Shown piece by piece: positions 35,366 through 44,233 of a DNA stretch of 46,182 bases (position 1 is the stretch's first letter; each line of letters begins with the position of its first letter). Origin of the DNA: an uncultured Clostridium sp. (GTDB taxonomy: Bacteria > Bacillota > Clostridia > TANB77 > CAG-508); contig CAMMLJ010000013.1 of assembly GCA_946497695.1 (NCBI GenBank), forward strand, positions 1 to 46,182, written 5' to 3'. The notes below the pieces were generated by a model that was given only the letters and a program-made list of their open reading frames with translations, was not told where the DNA came from and searched no databases. Position numbers and translations under genes: made by a program.

Positions 35366-35539
35366 TTAAAATTTTCTTTTTCTAGCTGCCTCTGATTTTT
35401 TCTTTCTTCTAACACTAGGTTTTTCATAATGCTCTCTTTTACGAACTTCTTGGATTACACCATTTCTGGCACATTGTCTCTTAAATCTTCTTAAAGCATC
35501 TTCTATATTTCCATCTTTTACCTTAACTTCTGATGACAT
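35366..35539 (-). CDS. rpsU: 30S ribosomal protein bS21
   Basis: 57 residues, full length for bS21. It begins [20 protein letters not shown] and ends with the basic tail [12 protein letters not shown]. bS21 binds near the 3' end of 16S rRNA and helps initiation. Strong GGAGGGGA ribosome site before ATG 35539, promoter at 35600-35628, terminator after it, so it is a single-gene unit. Confidence 0.95.
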   Translation of the reverse strand: MSSEVKVKDGNIEDALRRFKRQCARNGVIQEVRKREHYEKPSVRRKKKSEAARKRKF

Positions 35540-35599
35540 TATATTCCCCTCCTTCCGGCTTCTTACACTGTGGGATAATTAAACTTTTATAGCTACTCT

Positions 35600-35628
35600 A
35601 TTATATATAATTACCTTTAGCTTGTCAA
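35600..35628 (-). promoter_or_regulatory. rpsU promoter
   Basis: TTGACA, 17-base spacer, TATAAT: a near-consensus sigma-A promoter. Confidence 0.85.
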
Positions 35629-35632
35629 TACG

Positions 35633-36157
35633 CTAATCGGTAAATCTTACCATTTTTATTCCTTTATTTTTTAATGTTTCTTGTACATCTATTATTTTTT
35701 GATTTGATGAACCTCTAAATTTTAATTTCTTGTCTTTTTTGGATTCATCAAACTTTCCATCAACTATAACATCTATATTTGATATAAGTTGTTTTGTTAC
35801 ATTAGAAGTTTGATATTCTGGCATAATATCTTTTTCAAAATCATAGCCTGTATAACACCAAATATTTTTATTAGGGTATGTTTCTTTTACTTTTGTAACT
35901 AATTTAACTAATGCTTCTTGATTCTCTGGTTCTAATGGTTCTCCTCCTAATAAGCTTAGGCCTTCGACATAATCATGATCTAAATCTTTTATTATTTCGT
36001 TTATAGTCTCATCTGTAAATTCTTTACCATATTTAAAATTCCATGCTATCTCATTAAAGCAACCTTTACAATGATGTCTACAACCACTTACAAATAAGGA
36101 AACTCTTACTCCTTCACCATTTGCTATATCAATTTTTTTAATGTCTGCATAATGCAT
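35633..36157 (-). CDS. nrdG: Anaerobic ribonucleotide reductase activating protein
   Basis: 174 residues. Radical-SAM cluster motif C-x3-C-x2-C at 26-33 (SGCRHHCKGCF) and the later GLSLLGGEPLEPEN (about 76-90), as in NrdG. The protein uses SAM and a 4Fe-4S cluster to create the glycyl radical on NrdD, giving deoxynucleotides without oxygen; this marks an anaerobe. No nrdD is adjacent in the window; nrdG has its own promoter. Confidence 0.92.
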   Translation of the reverse strand: MHYADIKKIDIANGEGVRVSLFVSGCRHHCKGCFNEIAWNFKYGKEFTDETINEIIKDLDHDYVEGLSLLGGEPLEPENQEALVKLVTKVKETYPNKNIWCYTGYDFEKDIMPEYQTSNVTKQLISNIDVIVDGKFDESKKDKKLKFRGSSNQKIIDVQETLKNKGIKMVRFTD

Positions 36158-36203
36158 AGTCTCACATCCTTTTGCTCATTCGTGTTTTACTTTTGCTAAA
36201 GAT

Positions 36204-36232
36204 ATATTATATTAATAAAATCATAATGTCAA
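36204..36232 (-). promoter_or_regulatory. nrdG promoter
   Basis: TTGACA followed after 17 bases by TAATAT, or after 15 by TATAAT, on the minus strand. Confidence 0.65.
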
Positions 36233-36249
36233 ACAGATACTTCTTATGT

Positions 36250-36380
36250 TACTAGCAAAATTTCTATCTACTATAACCATGGATGACTTCTTGTAATAGC
36301 TTGTGTTCCTCTATGTGGTTGGCGATATATACCTCCACTATGGACTTGCACCGATTAGCTAAACGACATGCCTGTCGCAC
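36250..36380 (-). mobile_element. 5' remnant of a group II intron (class C-like)
   Basis: On the minus strand from 36380 the sequence begins GTGCGACAGGCATGTCG and continues with GGTGCAAGTCC, the conserved 5' end and early domain I of bacterial group II introns. No domain V or maturase follows before the nrdG promoter, so it is a fragment. It begins six bases after the T-run of a terminator hairpin, the insertion preference known for class C introns. The inner boundary near 36250 is approximate. Confidence 0.55.
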
Positions 36381-36385
36381 AACAC

Positions 36386-36427
36386 AAAAAGGTGGAGAAC
36401 TATCTTTTTTATTAATAGTTTTCCACC
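36386..36427 (-). terminator. Terminator downstream of ftsH
   Basis: GGTGGAAAACTAT/ATAGTTCTCCACC stem (one mismatch) with TTTTTG tail on the minus strand, just upstream of the intron remnant. Confidence 0.8.
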
Positions 36428-36475
36428 TTTACATATTATAATCTTCTATTTTAAAACTCATAGTCTTAAAACTTC

Positions 36476-36533
36476 AAATCGGGATTTAAGGAACGTCCCC
36501 AAATCCCAGCAGGGAACCCCCAAATCCCGATTT
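36476..36533. repeat. REP-like palindrome at the ftsH 3' end
   Basis: Outer arms AAATCGGGATTT and AAATCCCGATTT (12 bp, perfect). Inside are AAGGAACGTCCCC, a further AAATCCC and GGGAACCCCC. It begins three bases after the ftsH stop codon. Confidence 0.7.
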
Positions 36534-36535
36534 AA

Positions 36536-38338
36536 TTATTCTGCGAAAATCTTATCAAATTCATCTCCGTCGATTTTTTCTTTCTCTAATAATACTTTAG
36601 CAACTGCATGTAATTTATCTACATGTTCACTTAAAATATTAATAGCTTTTTCATATCCTGCATCAACAATCTTTTTAACTTCTTCGTCTATGATTGCTGC
36701 TGTTTCCTCAGAATATTCTTTAGCATGTGCTAAATCTCTTCCTAGGAATACTTCTTCTTGGTCTGCGCCAAAAGTAATTGTTCCTAATCTTTCGCTCATA
36801 CCATATTTAGTTACCATTGCTCTAGAAATTGCTGTAGCTCTTTCTATATCATTGCTTGCACCTGTAGAGATATCATCTAAAATCAATTTTTCAGCAACTC
36901 TTCCACCTAATAATGAAACAATGCTCTCTTCCATTTCTGTTTTTGATCTAAATGATTTATCTTCTGCTGGTCTATACATTGTATAACCACCAGCCATTCC
37001 TCTTGGTACTATAGATATTTGATGAACTTTATCTTGAGTTGGTAAATATCTACTTACTACTGCGTGACCAGCTTCGTGGTAAGCAACTAATTTGTTTTCT
37101 TTTTCGCTTCTTACCCTCGTTTTCTTTTCTGGTCCCATTGTAACTTTTACCATTGCATCTTCAATTTCTTTCATTCCAATACAATCTAGATTTCTTCTAG
37201 CTGCAAGTAATGCTGCTTCATTTAAGATATTCTCTAAGTCAGCACCTGCAAAACCTGATGTGTTTTTAGCTACTGTTTTTAAATCTACATCTTCTGCTAA
37301 TTTTTTCTTTCTTGCATGAACTTCTAGTATTTGCTCTCTAGCTTTTACATCTGGAGCAGATACAACTATTTGTCTATCAAATCTTCCTGGTCTTAGTAAC
37401 GCTTTATCTAGTACATCTGGTCTATTTGTAGCAGCAAGTACTATAACACCTTCATTTGTTCCAAAACCGTCCATCTCAACTAAAAGTTGATTTAATGTTT
37501 GTTCTCTTTCATCATGTCCTCCACCAAGGCCTGCACCTCTTTGACGACCTACCGCATCAATTTCATCTATAAATATAATAGATGGAGCATTTTTCTTTGC
37601 TTGATCAAATAAATCTCTAACTCTTGATGCACCAACACCAACAAACATTTCTACAAATTCAGAACCACTTATACTAAAGAATGGTACTCCTGCTTCACCA
37701 GCAACTGCTTTAGCAAGTAATGTTTTACCAGTACCTGGTTGACCAACTAATAAAACACCTTTTGGTATTCTTGCCCCCATTTCTGTAAATTTCTTTGGAG
37801 TTTTTAAGAATTCTACTATTTCCTCTAATTCTTCTTTTTCTTCATCTACACCAGCTACATCATTAAATGTAACTTTTGTTTTTTCTGCACCATTTGTCAT
37901 TCTAGCTCTACTCTTACCAAATGACATTGTTTTATTTCCGCCTTGGTTTCCTGGGTTTATTAATAATAACCCAAATAACAAAACAATTACTATTATTCCA
38001 AATGGTATTATTAAGTATAGACCTTTCATAAATACAGACTCTGGTCTCTCTGTTAAAGTATAAGTATTTGTTTTTAATATTTCTTGTGCATATGTCATAA
38101 AACTATTAATATCTGGAATGTTTACTTCTTTTGGTATAGAATCTCCTTCAAGTTCTACTAAAGCCTTTTCGCCACCATCTTGAATCTCGATACTTGTAAC
38201 TGTTCCTTTTTCCATATCAGCCAATAGTTCTGAATATGCGAGTTTATTACTTGAATTATCCATTATTGATGAAATAAGTACTATGAATATTATTAAAAAT
38301 ATTAACCATACCGCCAATGACTTAATTCCGTTCTTCAC
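36536..38338 (-). CDS. ftsH: ATP-dependent zinc metalloprotease FtsH
   Basis: 600 residues. Membrane helices at about 6-25 and 106-126 flank an outer loop. AAA domain with Walker A GQPGTGKT at 199-206, Walker [10 protein letters not shown] (about 254-262) and second region ATNRPD...RPGRFDR; zinc site HEAGH at 421-425. It unfolds and degrades membrane and short-lived proteins at the inner face of the membrane. GTG start at 38338 with GGAGG upstream. Its position downstream of tilS matches the common tilS-(hpt)-ftsH order of Firmicutes; hpt is absent here. Confidence 0.97.
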   Translation of the reverse strand: MKNGIKSLAVWLIFLIIFIVLISSIMDNSSNKLAYSELLADMEKGTVTSIEIQDGGEKALVELEGDSIPKEVNIPDINSFMTYAQEILKTNTYTLTERPESVFMKGLYLIIPFGIIVIVLLFGLLLINPGNQGGNKTMSFGKSRARMTNGAEKTKVTFNDVAGVDEEKEELEEIVEFLKTPKKFTEMGARIPKGVLLVGQPGTGKTLLAKAVAGEAGVPFFSISGSEFVEMFVGVGASRVRDLFDQAKKNAPSIIFIDEIDAVGRQRGAGLGGGHDEREQTLNQLLVEMDGFGTNEGVIVLAATNRPDVLDKALLRPGRFDRQIVVSAPDVKAREQILEVHARKKKLAEDVDLKTVAKNTSGFAGADLENILNEAALLAARRNLDCIGMKEIEDAMVKVTMGPEKKTRVRSEKENKLVAYHEAGHAVVSRYLPTQDKVHQISIVPRGMAGGYTMYRPAEDKSFRSKTEMEESIVSLLGGRVAEKLILDDISTGASNDIERATAISRAMVTKYGMSERLGTITFGADQEEVFLGRDLAHAKEYSEETAAIIDEEVKKIVDAGYEKAINILSEHVDKLHAVAKVLLEKEKIDGDEFDKIFAE

Positions 38339-38498
38339 TTTATTTTCCTCCTATCTGTTTTTTCCTCATCTTTAATTGTCCTTCCAATTAATTTCTAAAT
38401 AAAGTTTAATTGCTATATGCATATATACCATATAAATCAATTGATTTCAAGCTATTTTTTGTGTCTTTTGTGTGTCAGCTTAATACATCTTACGGATA

Positions 38499-39482
38499 TT
38501 AATATGTATGTGATATAATAATTTTTCCTTTGTTTACAAAAACCTTTACATTCTTATTTGGTGTTAAATACTTATTACCTATATTTCTCTGACATAATTT
38601 TATAATATCTTCTATATGGATTTTTTCTATGTTCTTGCTAGTTCCAAATATTTTACTTATTGAAAGTAATAATATTCTCTTCTTAATTATAGTATCTTGC
38701 TTATTAAACTCTTTTAAATCTAAAATTACTTTGTCTTTTGTTTCTTCTATTTTTATTTGACTATATATATTATTTACAATTTTTTCTAAATAATTCTGTT
38801 CTTCTGTTACTATTTCTGATAAATTATTAATTCCTTTTATTATATTAGGATTAAATTCCTTTTTTATGAATGGAATTAATATATTTCTTACCTTATTTCT
38901 TGTATATGTATTGTCATTATTACTCTCATCAAATTTTGGTTCTAGTTTATTTATATTGCAGTATTCCTCTATATCTTTTCTTTCTGTTTCTATTAAAGGT
39001 CTTATATATTTATTATCTCTTTTAGGCTCTATTCCTTTTAGCCCTAAACTTCCGGCACCTCTAATTATATTCATTAAAACAGTTTCTACTTTATCATTCA
39101 TATTATGCGCTATTGCTATTTTGTTAAATCCCGTTTCTTTTAAAACTTCATCAAAAAAAGCATATCTTACTTTCCTACCTTCTTCTTCAAGACCTATTTT
39201 ATCTTGTTTTGCAAGTTTAGTTACATCTTCATACTTTATATATATCTTTATATTATATTTCTCACAGTATTTTTTTATGTATTCAGTTTCTTCTCCGGCT
39301 TCTTTACGTATTCCATGGTTTACATGTGCAACAGCAATTTCTATTTTTAGTCTTTCCTTTAATTTATTTAAAATATCTAATAAACACATAGAATCTGGAC
39401 CTCCAGATACCGCAATAAGTATCTTATCCCCAGATTCTATTAATTTATATTTTTTTATGGTTTTTAAAATTTTATCTTCCAT
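38499..39482 (-). CDS. tilS: tRNA(Ile)-lysidine synthase
   Basis: 327 residues. P-loop SGGPDS at 26-31 and the later NHGIRKEAGEET and AHNMNDKVETVLMN motifs of TilS. The enzyme puts lysine on C34 of tRNA-Ile(CAU) so that it reads AUA, a codon used heavily in this AT-rich genome. The protein is short compared with the usual 420-470 residues: the C-terminal substrate-binding domain is reduced to one small beta segment (YLTPNKNVKVFVNKGKIIIS). Located 27 bp after dnaB in the rplI-dnaB-tilS group. Confidence 0.93.
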   Translation of the reverse strand: MEDKILKTIKKYKLIESGDKILIAVSGGPDSMCLLDILNKLKERLKIEIAVAHVNHGIRKEAGEETEYIKKYCEKYNIKIYIKYEDVTKLAKQDKIGLEEEGRKVRYAFFDEVLKETGFNKIAIAHNMNDKVETVLMNIIRGAGSLGLKGIEPKRDNKYIRPLIETERKDIEEYCNINKLEPKFDESNNDNTYTRNKVRNILIPFIKKEFNPNIIKGINNLSEIVTEEQNYLEKIVNNIYSQIKIEETKDKVILDLKEFNKQDTIIKKRILLLSISKIFGTSKNIEKIHIEDIIKLCQRNIGNKYLTPNKNVKVFVNKGKIIISHTY

Positions 39483-39509
39483 TTTACCGTCCTTTTTATA
39501 ACTTATCTC

Positions 39510-40844
39510 TTATTCTCTATATCTTTCCATATTAGCAAATTTAGTATAATTACCAAGCCATACTAGTTTTACTGTTCCTGTTGAACCAGCTCTGTGTTTT
39601 GCTACGATAACTTCAGCTAAACCTTTATCTTCACTATCTTCGTTATAATAATCGTCTCTGTATAAAAACATTACTATATCGGCATCTTGTTCTATTGCTC
39701 CAGATTCACGAAGGTCAGAAAGCATAGGTCTATGGTCTGGTCTTTGCTCTGGCGCTCTTGATAGCTGTGATAGTGCTATAACTGGTACGTTTATTTCTTT
39801 GGCTAATATTTTTAAAGATCTACTTATTTCTGAGATTTCTTGCTCCCTACTTCCTTGTGCTCTTTTTGAAGAGCCTTGTACAAGTTGCAAATAGTCTATT
39901 ACTACTAGTCCAATATTTTTTTCTAATTTAAGTTTTCTACATTTTGCTCTTATTTCATTTATAGAAATACCAGGTGTATCATCTATATAAATAGGTGCTT
40001 CTGATAAATCTCCCATTGTATCTGCAAGTTTTATCCAATCATCATCATCTATTTTTCCTGTTCTTACTTTATTACTATCTACCATTGCTTCACTACACAA
40101 AATTCTGTTAACCATTTGCTCTTTTGACATTTCGAGACTAAATAATACTGCTGGAACTTTTGCTTTTAGTGCTGCATTTGTAGCAATATTTAAAGCGAAT
40201 GCAGATTTTCCCATTGCTGGTCTTGCCGCAATAAGTATTAAATCAGAATTATGAAGACCTGCTGTTTTATAGTCTAAATCTATAAAACCTGTAGGTACAC
40301 CAGTTATATGTTGTTTTTGATTATATAATTGTTCCAATTCTGTAAATGCATCTATTAATACATCCTTTATTGGACTATAACTTTTTTGGTCTTTATCTTG
40401 CATAATATTGAAAATTTTCTTCTCAGCGCTATTCATAATGTCATCTATATTTTCGGTTGGATCATATCCTTGTTCTATAATTTCATTTGCTGCTTTTATT
40501 AATCTTCTTAGTTCTGATTTTTCTTTTACAATACTTATATATTTTTCTACATTTGCTGTTGTAGGTACTTTTTCTGGTAATCCTACAATATATTCCAACC
40601 CACCTATTTTATCGAACATGCCCATGGATGTTAATTCTGCTTTTAGTGTTATTATATCTATTGGTTCTGATCTATTATATAAATTTAGTATTGCTTCATA
40701 TATTGTTTTATTATCTTCCCTATAGAAATCTTCTTCTTTAAGAACTTCTATAGCTGATATTACAGCATCCCTATCTGTTAACATACTACCTATAACAGCT
40801 TGTTCTGCCTCTACATCATTTGGTGGAATTTTTCCTAGCTCCAT
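39510..40844 (-). CDS. dnaB: Replicative DNA helicase DnaB
   Basis: 444 residues. N-terminal helical domain (PPNDVEAEQAVIGSML), linker, then the RecA-like domain with Walker A ARPAMGKS at about 207-214, EMSKEQMVNRIL, and the VIDYLQLV Walker B (about 311-318). It unwinds DNA ahead of the replication fork as a hexamer. Translated from ATG 40844, 49 bp after rplI, the usual neighbour. Confidence 0.97.
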   Translation of the reverse strand: MELGKIPPNDVEAEQAVIGSMLTDRDAVISAIEVLKEEDFYREDNKTIYEAILNLYNRSEPIDIITLKAELTSMGMFDKIGGLEYIVGLPEKVPTTANVEKYISIVKEKSELRRLIKAANEIIEQGYDPTENIDDIMNSAEKKIFNIMQDKDQKSYSPIKDVLIDAFTELEQLYNQKQHITGVPTGFIDLDYKTAGLHNSDLILIAARPAMGKSAFALNIATNAALKAKVPAVLFSLEMSKEQMVNRILCSEAMVDSNKVRTGKIDDDDWIKLADTMGDLSEAPIYIDDTPGISINEIRAKCRKLKLEKNIGLVVIDYLQLVQGSSKRAQGSREQEISEISRSLKILAKEINVPVIALSQLSRAPEQRPDHRPMLSDLRESGAIEQDADIVMFLYRDDYYNEDSEDKGLAEVIVAKHRAGSTGTVKLVWLGNYTKFANMERYRE

Positions 40845-40893
40845 TTTATGCCTCCTAGTTACTTTTGCTAATTTATATATTACTTAAGCAAAA

Positions 40894-41340
40894 CTATTCT
40901 GGAATTACGTCTATTTTTATTTCGCCCATAACACCTTCATATAATTTTACATTAACTTTTGTAACACCAAGAGTTTTTATACTTTCTTTTAAGTCAATTT
41001 TCTTTTTGTCTATATTTATTTTGTATTCTTTATTTAGTACATCTGCTATATCTTTAGCTGTTACGCCACCAAATACTTTACCATTTTCTCCTGTTTTTAT
41101 TTTTAGTTTTGGACAAATTGTTTTTAATTTTTCGGCAATTTGCTTTGCTTCGTCTTTTTCTACTGCTTTTTTATGGCTTGCAGAATCTTGCTTACCTTTT
41201 AATTTTGCCATATTTTCTGCATTTGCTTCTACCGCTAATTTTTTAGGAAATAGAAAATTTCTTGCATATCCATCACTTGCATTTATTACCTCATCTTTTT
41301 TTCCTACACCTTTTATATTGTCTAATAAAATTACTTTCAT
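40894..41340 (-). CDS. rplI: 50S ribosomal protein bL9
   Basis: 148 residues, full length. It starts MKVILLDNIKGVGKKDEVIN and has the GYARNFLFPKKLAVEA motif, a long central helix and the C-terminal domain with GKVFGGVTAKDIADVL. Start ATG 41340 with GAGGAGG upstream; first gene of the rplI-dnaB-tilS transcript. Confidence 0.96.
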   Translation of the reverse strand: MKVILLDNIKGVGKKDEVINASDGYARNFLFPKKLAVEANAENMAKLKGKQDSASHKKAVEKDEAKQIAEKLKTICPKLKIKTGENGKVFGGVTAKDIADVLNKEYKINIDKKKIDLKESIKTLGVTKVNVKLYEGVMGEIKIDVIPE

Positions 41341-41399
41341 TTTCTATTCCTCCTCTATTAAATTTTCCATCGCATTGTTAATTGCTTTTGGCTTTTTAC

Positions 41400-41428
41400 A
41401 TTTTACACTATTTGCCAGTTTTTTTCAA
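41400..41428 (-). promoter_or_regulatory. Promoter of rplI-dnaB-tilS
   Basis: TTGAAA, 17-base spacer, TAAAAT on the minus strand. Confidence 0.7.
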
Positions 41429-41433
41429 GGTTA

Positions 41434-41467
41434 AAAATGAACCTATTTAGCAAAATAGGTTCATTTT
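41434..41467 (-). terminator. Terminator of the surface-protein gene
   Basis: Perfect 15-bp stem AAAATGAACCTATTT with four-base loop and T-run. Confidence 0.92.
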
Positions 41468-41486
41468 ATACTTAATTATTTTATTT

Positions 41487-43628
41487 TTATATTGCATATT
41501 TCTTTATAATGAATATTCCTGCTGTTAATACTGCTACAGCAAGTGTTGCTACGCCAATATAAAGTACTGTATCTCCTAACGCTACTGTAAGTATTACTGG
41601 TGCATCATCTATATCATCTTCTCCATCTTTAAAGTTATCTGGAGTTGAATCTATATCTGGTAAATCATATTCATTATCGTCTTGGCTTATTTCTGCTATA
41701 TTTGTTTTTAAGCCCATATTATCTTGTCCATTTATCCATGTTAAGATAAGTGATACTGTTGCACTTTCTCCTGGTTGTAATAATGTATTTTCTAGTAATT
41801 TTGTTGCAACTCTTTCTCTTCCATCTAAAGGTTCCCTTGTATACCAATCTGGGTTATCTTCTTGTACAAATCTTAATCCTTCTGGTATATAATCTGTTAT
41901 TTCTGTTGCATATCCTGCAACTTCACCTTCGTTTGTTATTTTAATTTGGAATTCGAATTTTACTGTTACATTGTTTATATCTTGTCTTCCTAAATCTACT
42001 TTTGCTGGTGGCTCTGGATCTTCGTCACCAGTATGGCCTGTTTCTGTTACTGTTTGTGAACCATCTTCGTTTGTAACGATTGCTTTACTTACCCATTTCT
42101 TTAATGCTAAATCAAATATCTTTGGTTCGTTTGCTACTGTTATTGTAACAACACCATCTTGTATTTGAACTGCATTTTCGTCATATCCTTCTAATTCTGC
42201 ATCTGTTGCTGTATAGCTACCATTTAATAAGTCTTTTGTTACATTTAATACTAATGGTTCTTCTAGTAATATTTTATATGGTTCTGGAGCTTTTGTTTCT
42301 TTAATTGTAATCGTGTCTACTCCAGGGTTAGTTATTTCAATATCTGCTATGTTGATTTCTCCGTTTTCATCTGTTGTATAGTTCTGAGTTCCTGTAGGAG
42401 TTGTAATTTCGAATTCTACACCTTGTAATTTCTTAGTTGCATCATTTGAATCTACTTTTACTAATTTAAAACTATATTTTCCACTTACTGTAAAGAATAC
42501 TTCGTTATTGTCTGAAAACTCTTGTGGTGTTCTTTCTATTACTACTATTGGTTGAACAGTATTATTGGTAGAACTTGTCCAATATGTAGCAGTTGTTGTT
42601 GTATATGTTCCATTCATACTAAATCTAATACCATCTATAGTGTCTGCAACTACTGTATCTGCTGAAATTTTTAAGTAGAATGTTTGTCCTACTAAATCTG
42701 TAATAGTTTTATCTGTTATATCTGCTTTATTTGAATCTAATAATGTATATTTTCCTGTTAAATCGTTTCCGTTTCTATCTGTTATTTTTACATTTAATGT
42801 ATATGGAGTGTCATTATTCTTATCTATTTTATATGGTCCTATAATATAATTATCACCTTCTGCTGTAACAGCTGGTGTTGTTTTGTCTAAACTTAATGGT
42901 GCTTCGTTTGCGTTTGAAGCTTCTGTTGCTGATTTAGCATTTGTTACTAGATATTTAAATAGTTGTTCCATTTGGTCCCATCTATCTCTATTTTTATCTT
43001 CTACAGCCTTATAATCTTCTGTTCCACCATCACTTGCTTTTTTAGCTTCTAATACAACTTGTAAAGAAGGTTCTCCAGCAAAATCTGTATGATATACAGA
43101 ATCTTCTTTATTTGTAAAATACCATATTGCTAATTGCTGTATTACATCTAAATCGTCATCTGTTAATTCTATAGTTCCTGATATACCTGCATTAGCTAAT
43201 AGTGTTGCTTTATCTTGCACAGCTGTTTCTGCGTTTTGTATATATGCATGATTTAATAACCAGATTATTGAATTATAATCTTCTTCTGCTACTGGTAAAG
43301 TTGGCATAGATGTCTTGTTCTTAAAATCGTAAGATGTATCATATTCTTGTTTAAATACACCTGGACTTGATGTATAAAATCCTTGTTCTGCTTTTAAACA
43401 ATAAATTGCTTTATCATAATCTATAGTTTGTCCGTTATATGTAACTATTTTCCATACATATTTGTCTGAAACTTTATATGCATATTGTGCTCCATCTTCT
43501 CTTGCTTTCCTATATTCTTGCAATCCAAATTCCATTGTTGTTGCTTTAACACTTGTTGCGAAAAGACTTAAAGCCATAGCACATATTAAACAAAAAACAG
43601 CTAATATCGTTAATCTACTTTTTTTCAT
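41487..43628 (-). CDS. Thioester-domain surface protein with SpaA-like repeats
   Basis: 713 residues. Signal peptide about 1-29. A thioester (TQXA-type) domain follows: Cys77 in AIYCLKAEQGF and Gln165 in QLAIW are placed to form the Cys-Gln bond that couples such adhesins to host surfaces. About residues 395-475 form a SpaA/Cna-B-like fold (YSFKLVKVDSND; GVEFEITTPTGTQNYTTDENG). A DUF11-like region (FDLALKKWVSKAIV onward; VTVKFEFQIKITNEGEVAGY) comes next, and the C-terminus is a membrane helix (about 685-706) with KKYAI. No LPxTG-type sortase motif precedes the helix, so the protein seems to stay membrane-anchored. Strong promoter and terminator of its own. Confidence 0.8.
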   Translation of the reverse strand: MKKSRLTILAVFCLICAMALSLFATSVKATTMEFGLQEYRKAREDGAQYAYKVSDKYVWKIVTYNGQTIDYDKAIYCLKAEQGFYTSSPGVFKQEYDTSYDFKNKTSMPTLPVAEEDYNSIIWLLNHAYIQNAETAVQDKATLLANAGISGTIELTDDDLDVIQQLAIWYFTNKEDSVYHTDFAGEPSLQVVLEAKKASDGGTEDYKAVEDKNRDRWDQMEQLFKYLVTNAKSATEASNANEAPLSLDKTTPAVTAEGDNYIIGPYKIDKNNDTPYTLNVKITDRNGNDLTGKYTLLDSNKADITDKTITDLVGQTFYLKISADTVVADTIDGIRFSMNGTYTTTTATYWTSSTNNTVQPIVVIERTPQEFSDNNEVFFTVSGKYSFKLVKVDSNDATKKLQGVEFEITTPTGTQNYTTDENGEINIADIEITNPGVDTITIKETKAPEPYKILLEEPLVLNVTKDLLNGSYTATDAELEGYDENAVQIQDGVVTITVANEPKIFDLALKKWVSKAIVTNEDGSQTVTETGHTGDEDPEPPAKVDLGRQDINNVTVKFEFQIKITNEGEVAGYATEITDYIPEGLRFVQEDNPDWYTREPLDGRERVATKLLENTLLQPGESATVSLILTWINGQDNMGLKTNIAEISQDDNEYDLPDIDSTPDNFKDGEDDIDDAPVILTVALGDTVLYIGVATLAVAVLTAGIFIIKKYAI

Positions 43629-43666
43629 ACTCCATATCCTTTCTATCTTTAGTTTCCCTAGTTTTT

Positions 43667-43695
43667 ATTATACTAATTATAAAATTTATAGTCAA
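43667..43695 (-). promoter_or_regulatory. Promoter of the surface-protein gene
   Basis: TTGACT, 17-base spacer, TATAAT on the minus strand. Confidence 0.8.
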
Positions 43696-43725
43696 CAAAA
43701 TTCACATAATTATTTTGTCTTTTTT

Positions 43726-43989
43726 TTATTTAGTTCCGTTAGTTTTTCTTGCTTCTTCTCTTTTCTTTGATAATTCTGCCATTTTTTCTTTCAGTTCTTG
43801 TTGCTTTGCTAACGCTTCTCTTAACTCGCGTCTTTCTTTAGCAACTTTAATTAATACATCCTTCCTAAAGTTTTCATATTCTATACTCTTATCTACTTCT
43901 CTTTTATATATTTTTAACTGGACAATTATAGCTATAAACTCAACGGCTACTATTGCTCCAAGAATTCCTAATATTAATCTTATGTTCAT
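43726..43989 (-). CDS. Small membrane protein with coiled coil
   Basis: 87 residues. One membrane helix (about 4-24, LILGILGAIVAVEFIAIIVQL) then a charged coiled coil to the end (RELREALAKQQELKEKMAEL). The layout resembles small septum-associated or stress-type membrane proteins, but I cannot name a family. GAGAGG precedes ATG 43989. A separate small gene between the surface protein and the Rpn nuclease. Confidence 0.55.
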   Translation of the reverse strand: MNIRLILGILGAIVAVEFIAIIVQLKIYKREVDKSIEYENFRKDVLIKVAKERRELREALAKQQELKEKMAELSKKREEARKTNGTK

Positions 43990-44154
43990 TTAGTACCTCT
44001 CTATTTTTCATTTGATACTATTATAATTATTTTTTGTAAATGTATCAATATTTTTCTATATTTTTATATTACTAAATTTATATTTACTACTGTTCCGTTA
44101 GGTTTTGCAATAATCTACTGTTCAAAAAATTTGAAGTTGTTATACATAGTTATG

Positions 44155-44225
44155 AAAAAACTGTACTACTGTAAATTTTATTTTTTATAATACTTTACAT
44201 TTAGTACAGTTTTTGAAATATTAAA
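44155..44225 (-). terminator. Terminator of the Rpn-family gene
   Basis: Long hairpin: AAAAACTGTACTA pairs with TAGTACAGTTTTT, and an inner TGTAAA/TTTACA extends it; T-run on the minus strand. No gene is seen between 43990 and 44233. Confidence 0.8.
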
Positions 44226-44233
44226 TTTTTCTT

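Noticed and set aside
38339..38498. Weak promoter-like TTGAAA...TATATA upstream of ftsH
   Set aside because: The -10 box is poor and the area is generally AT-rich; not enough support.
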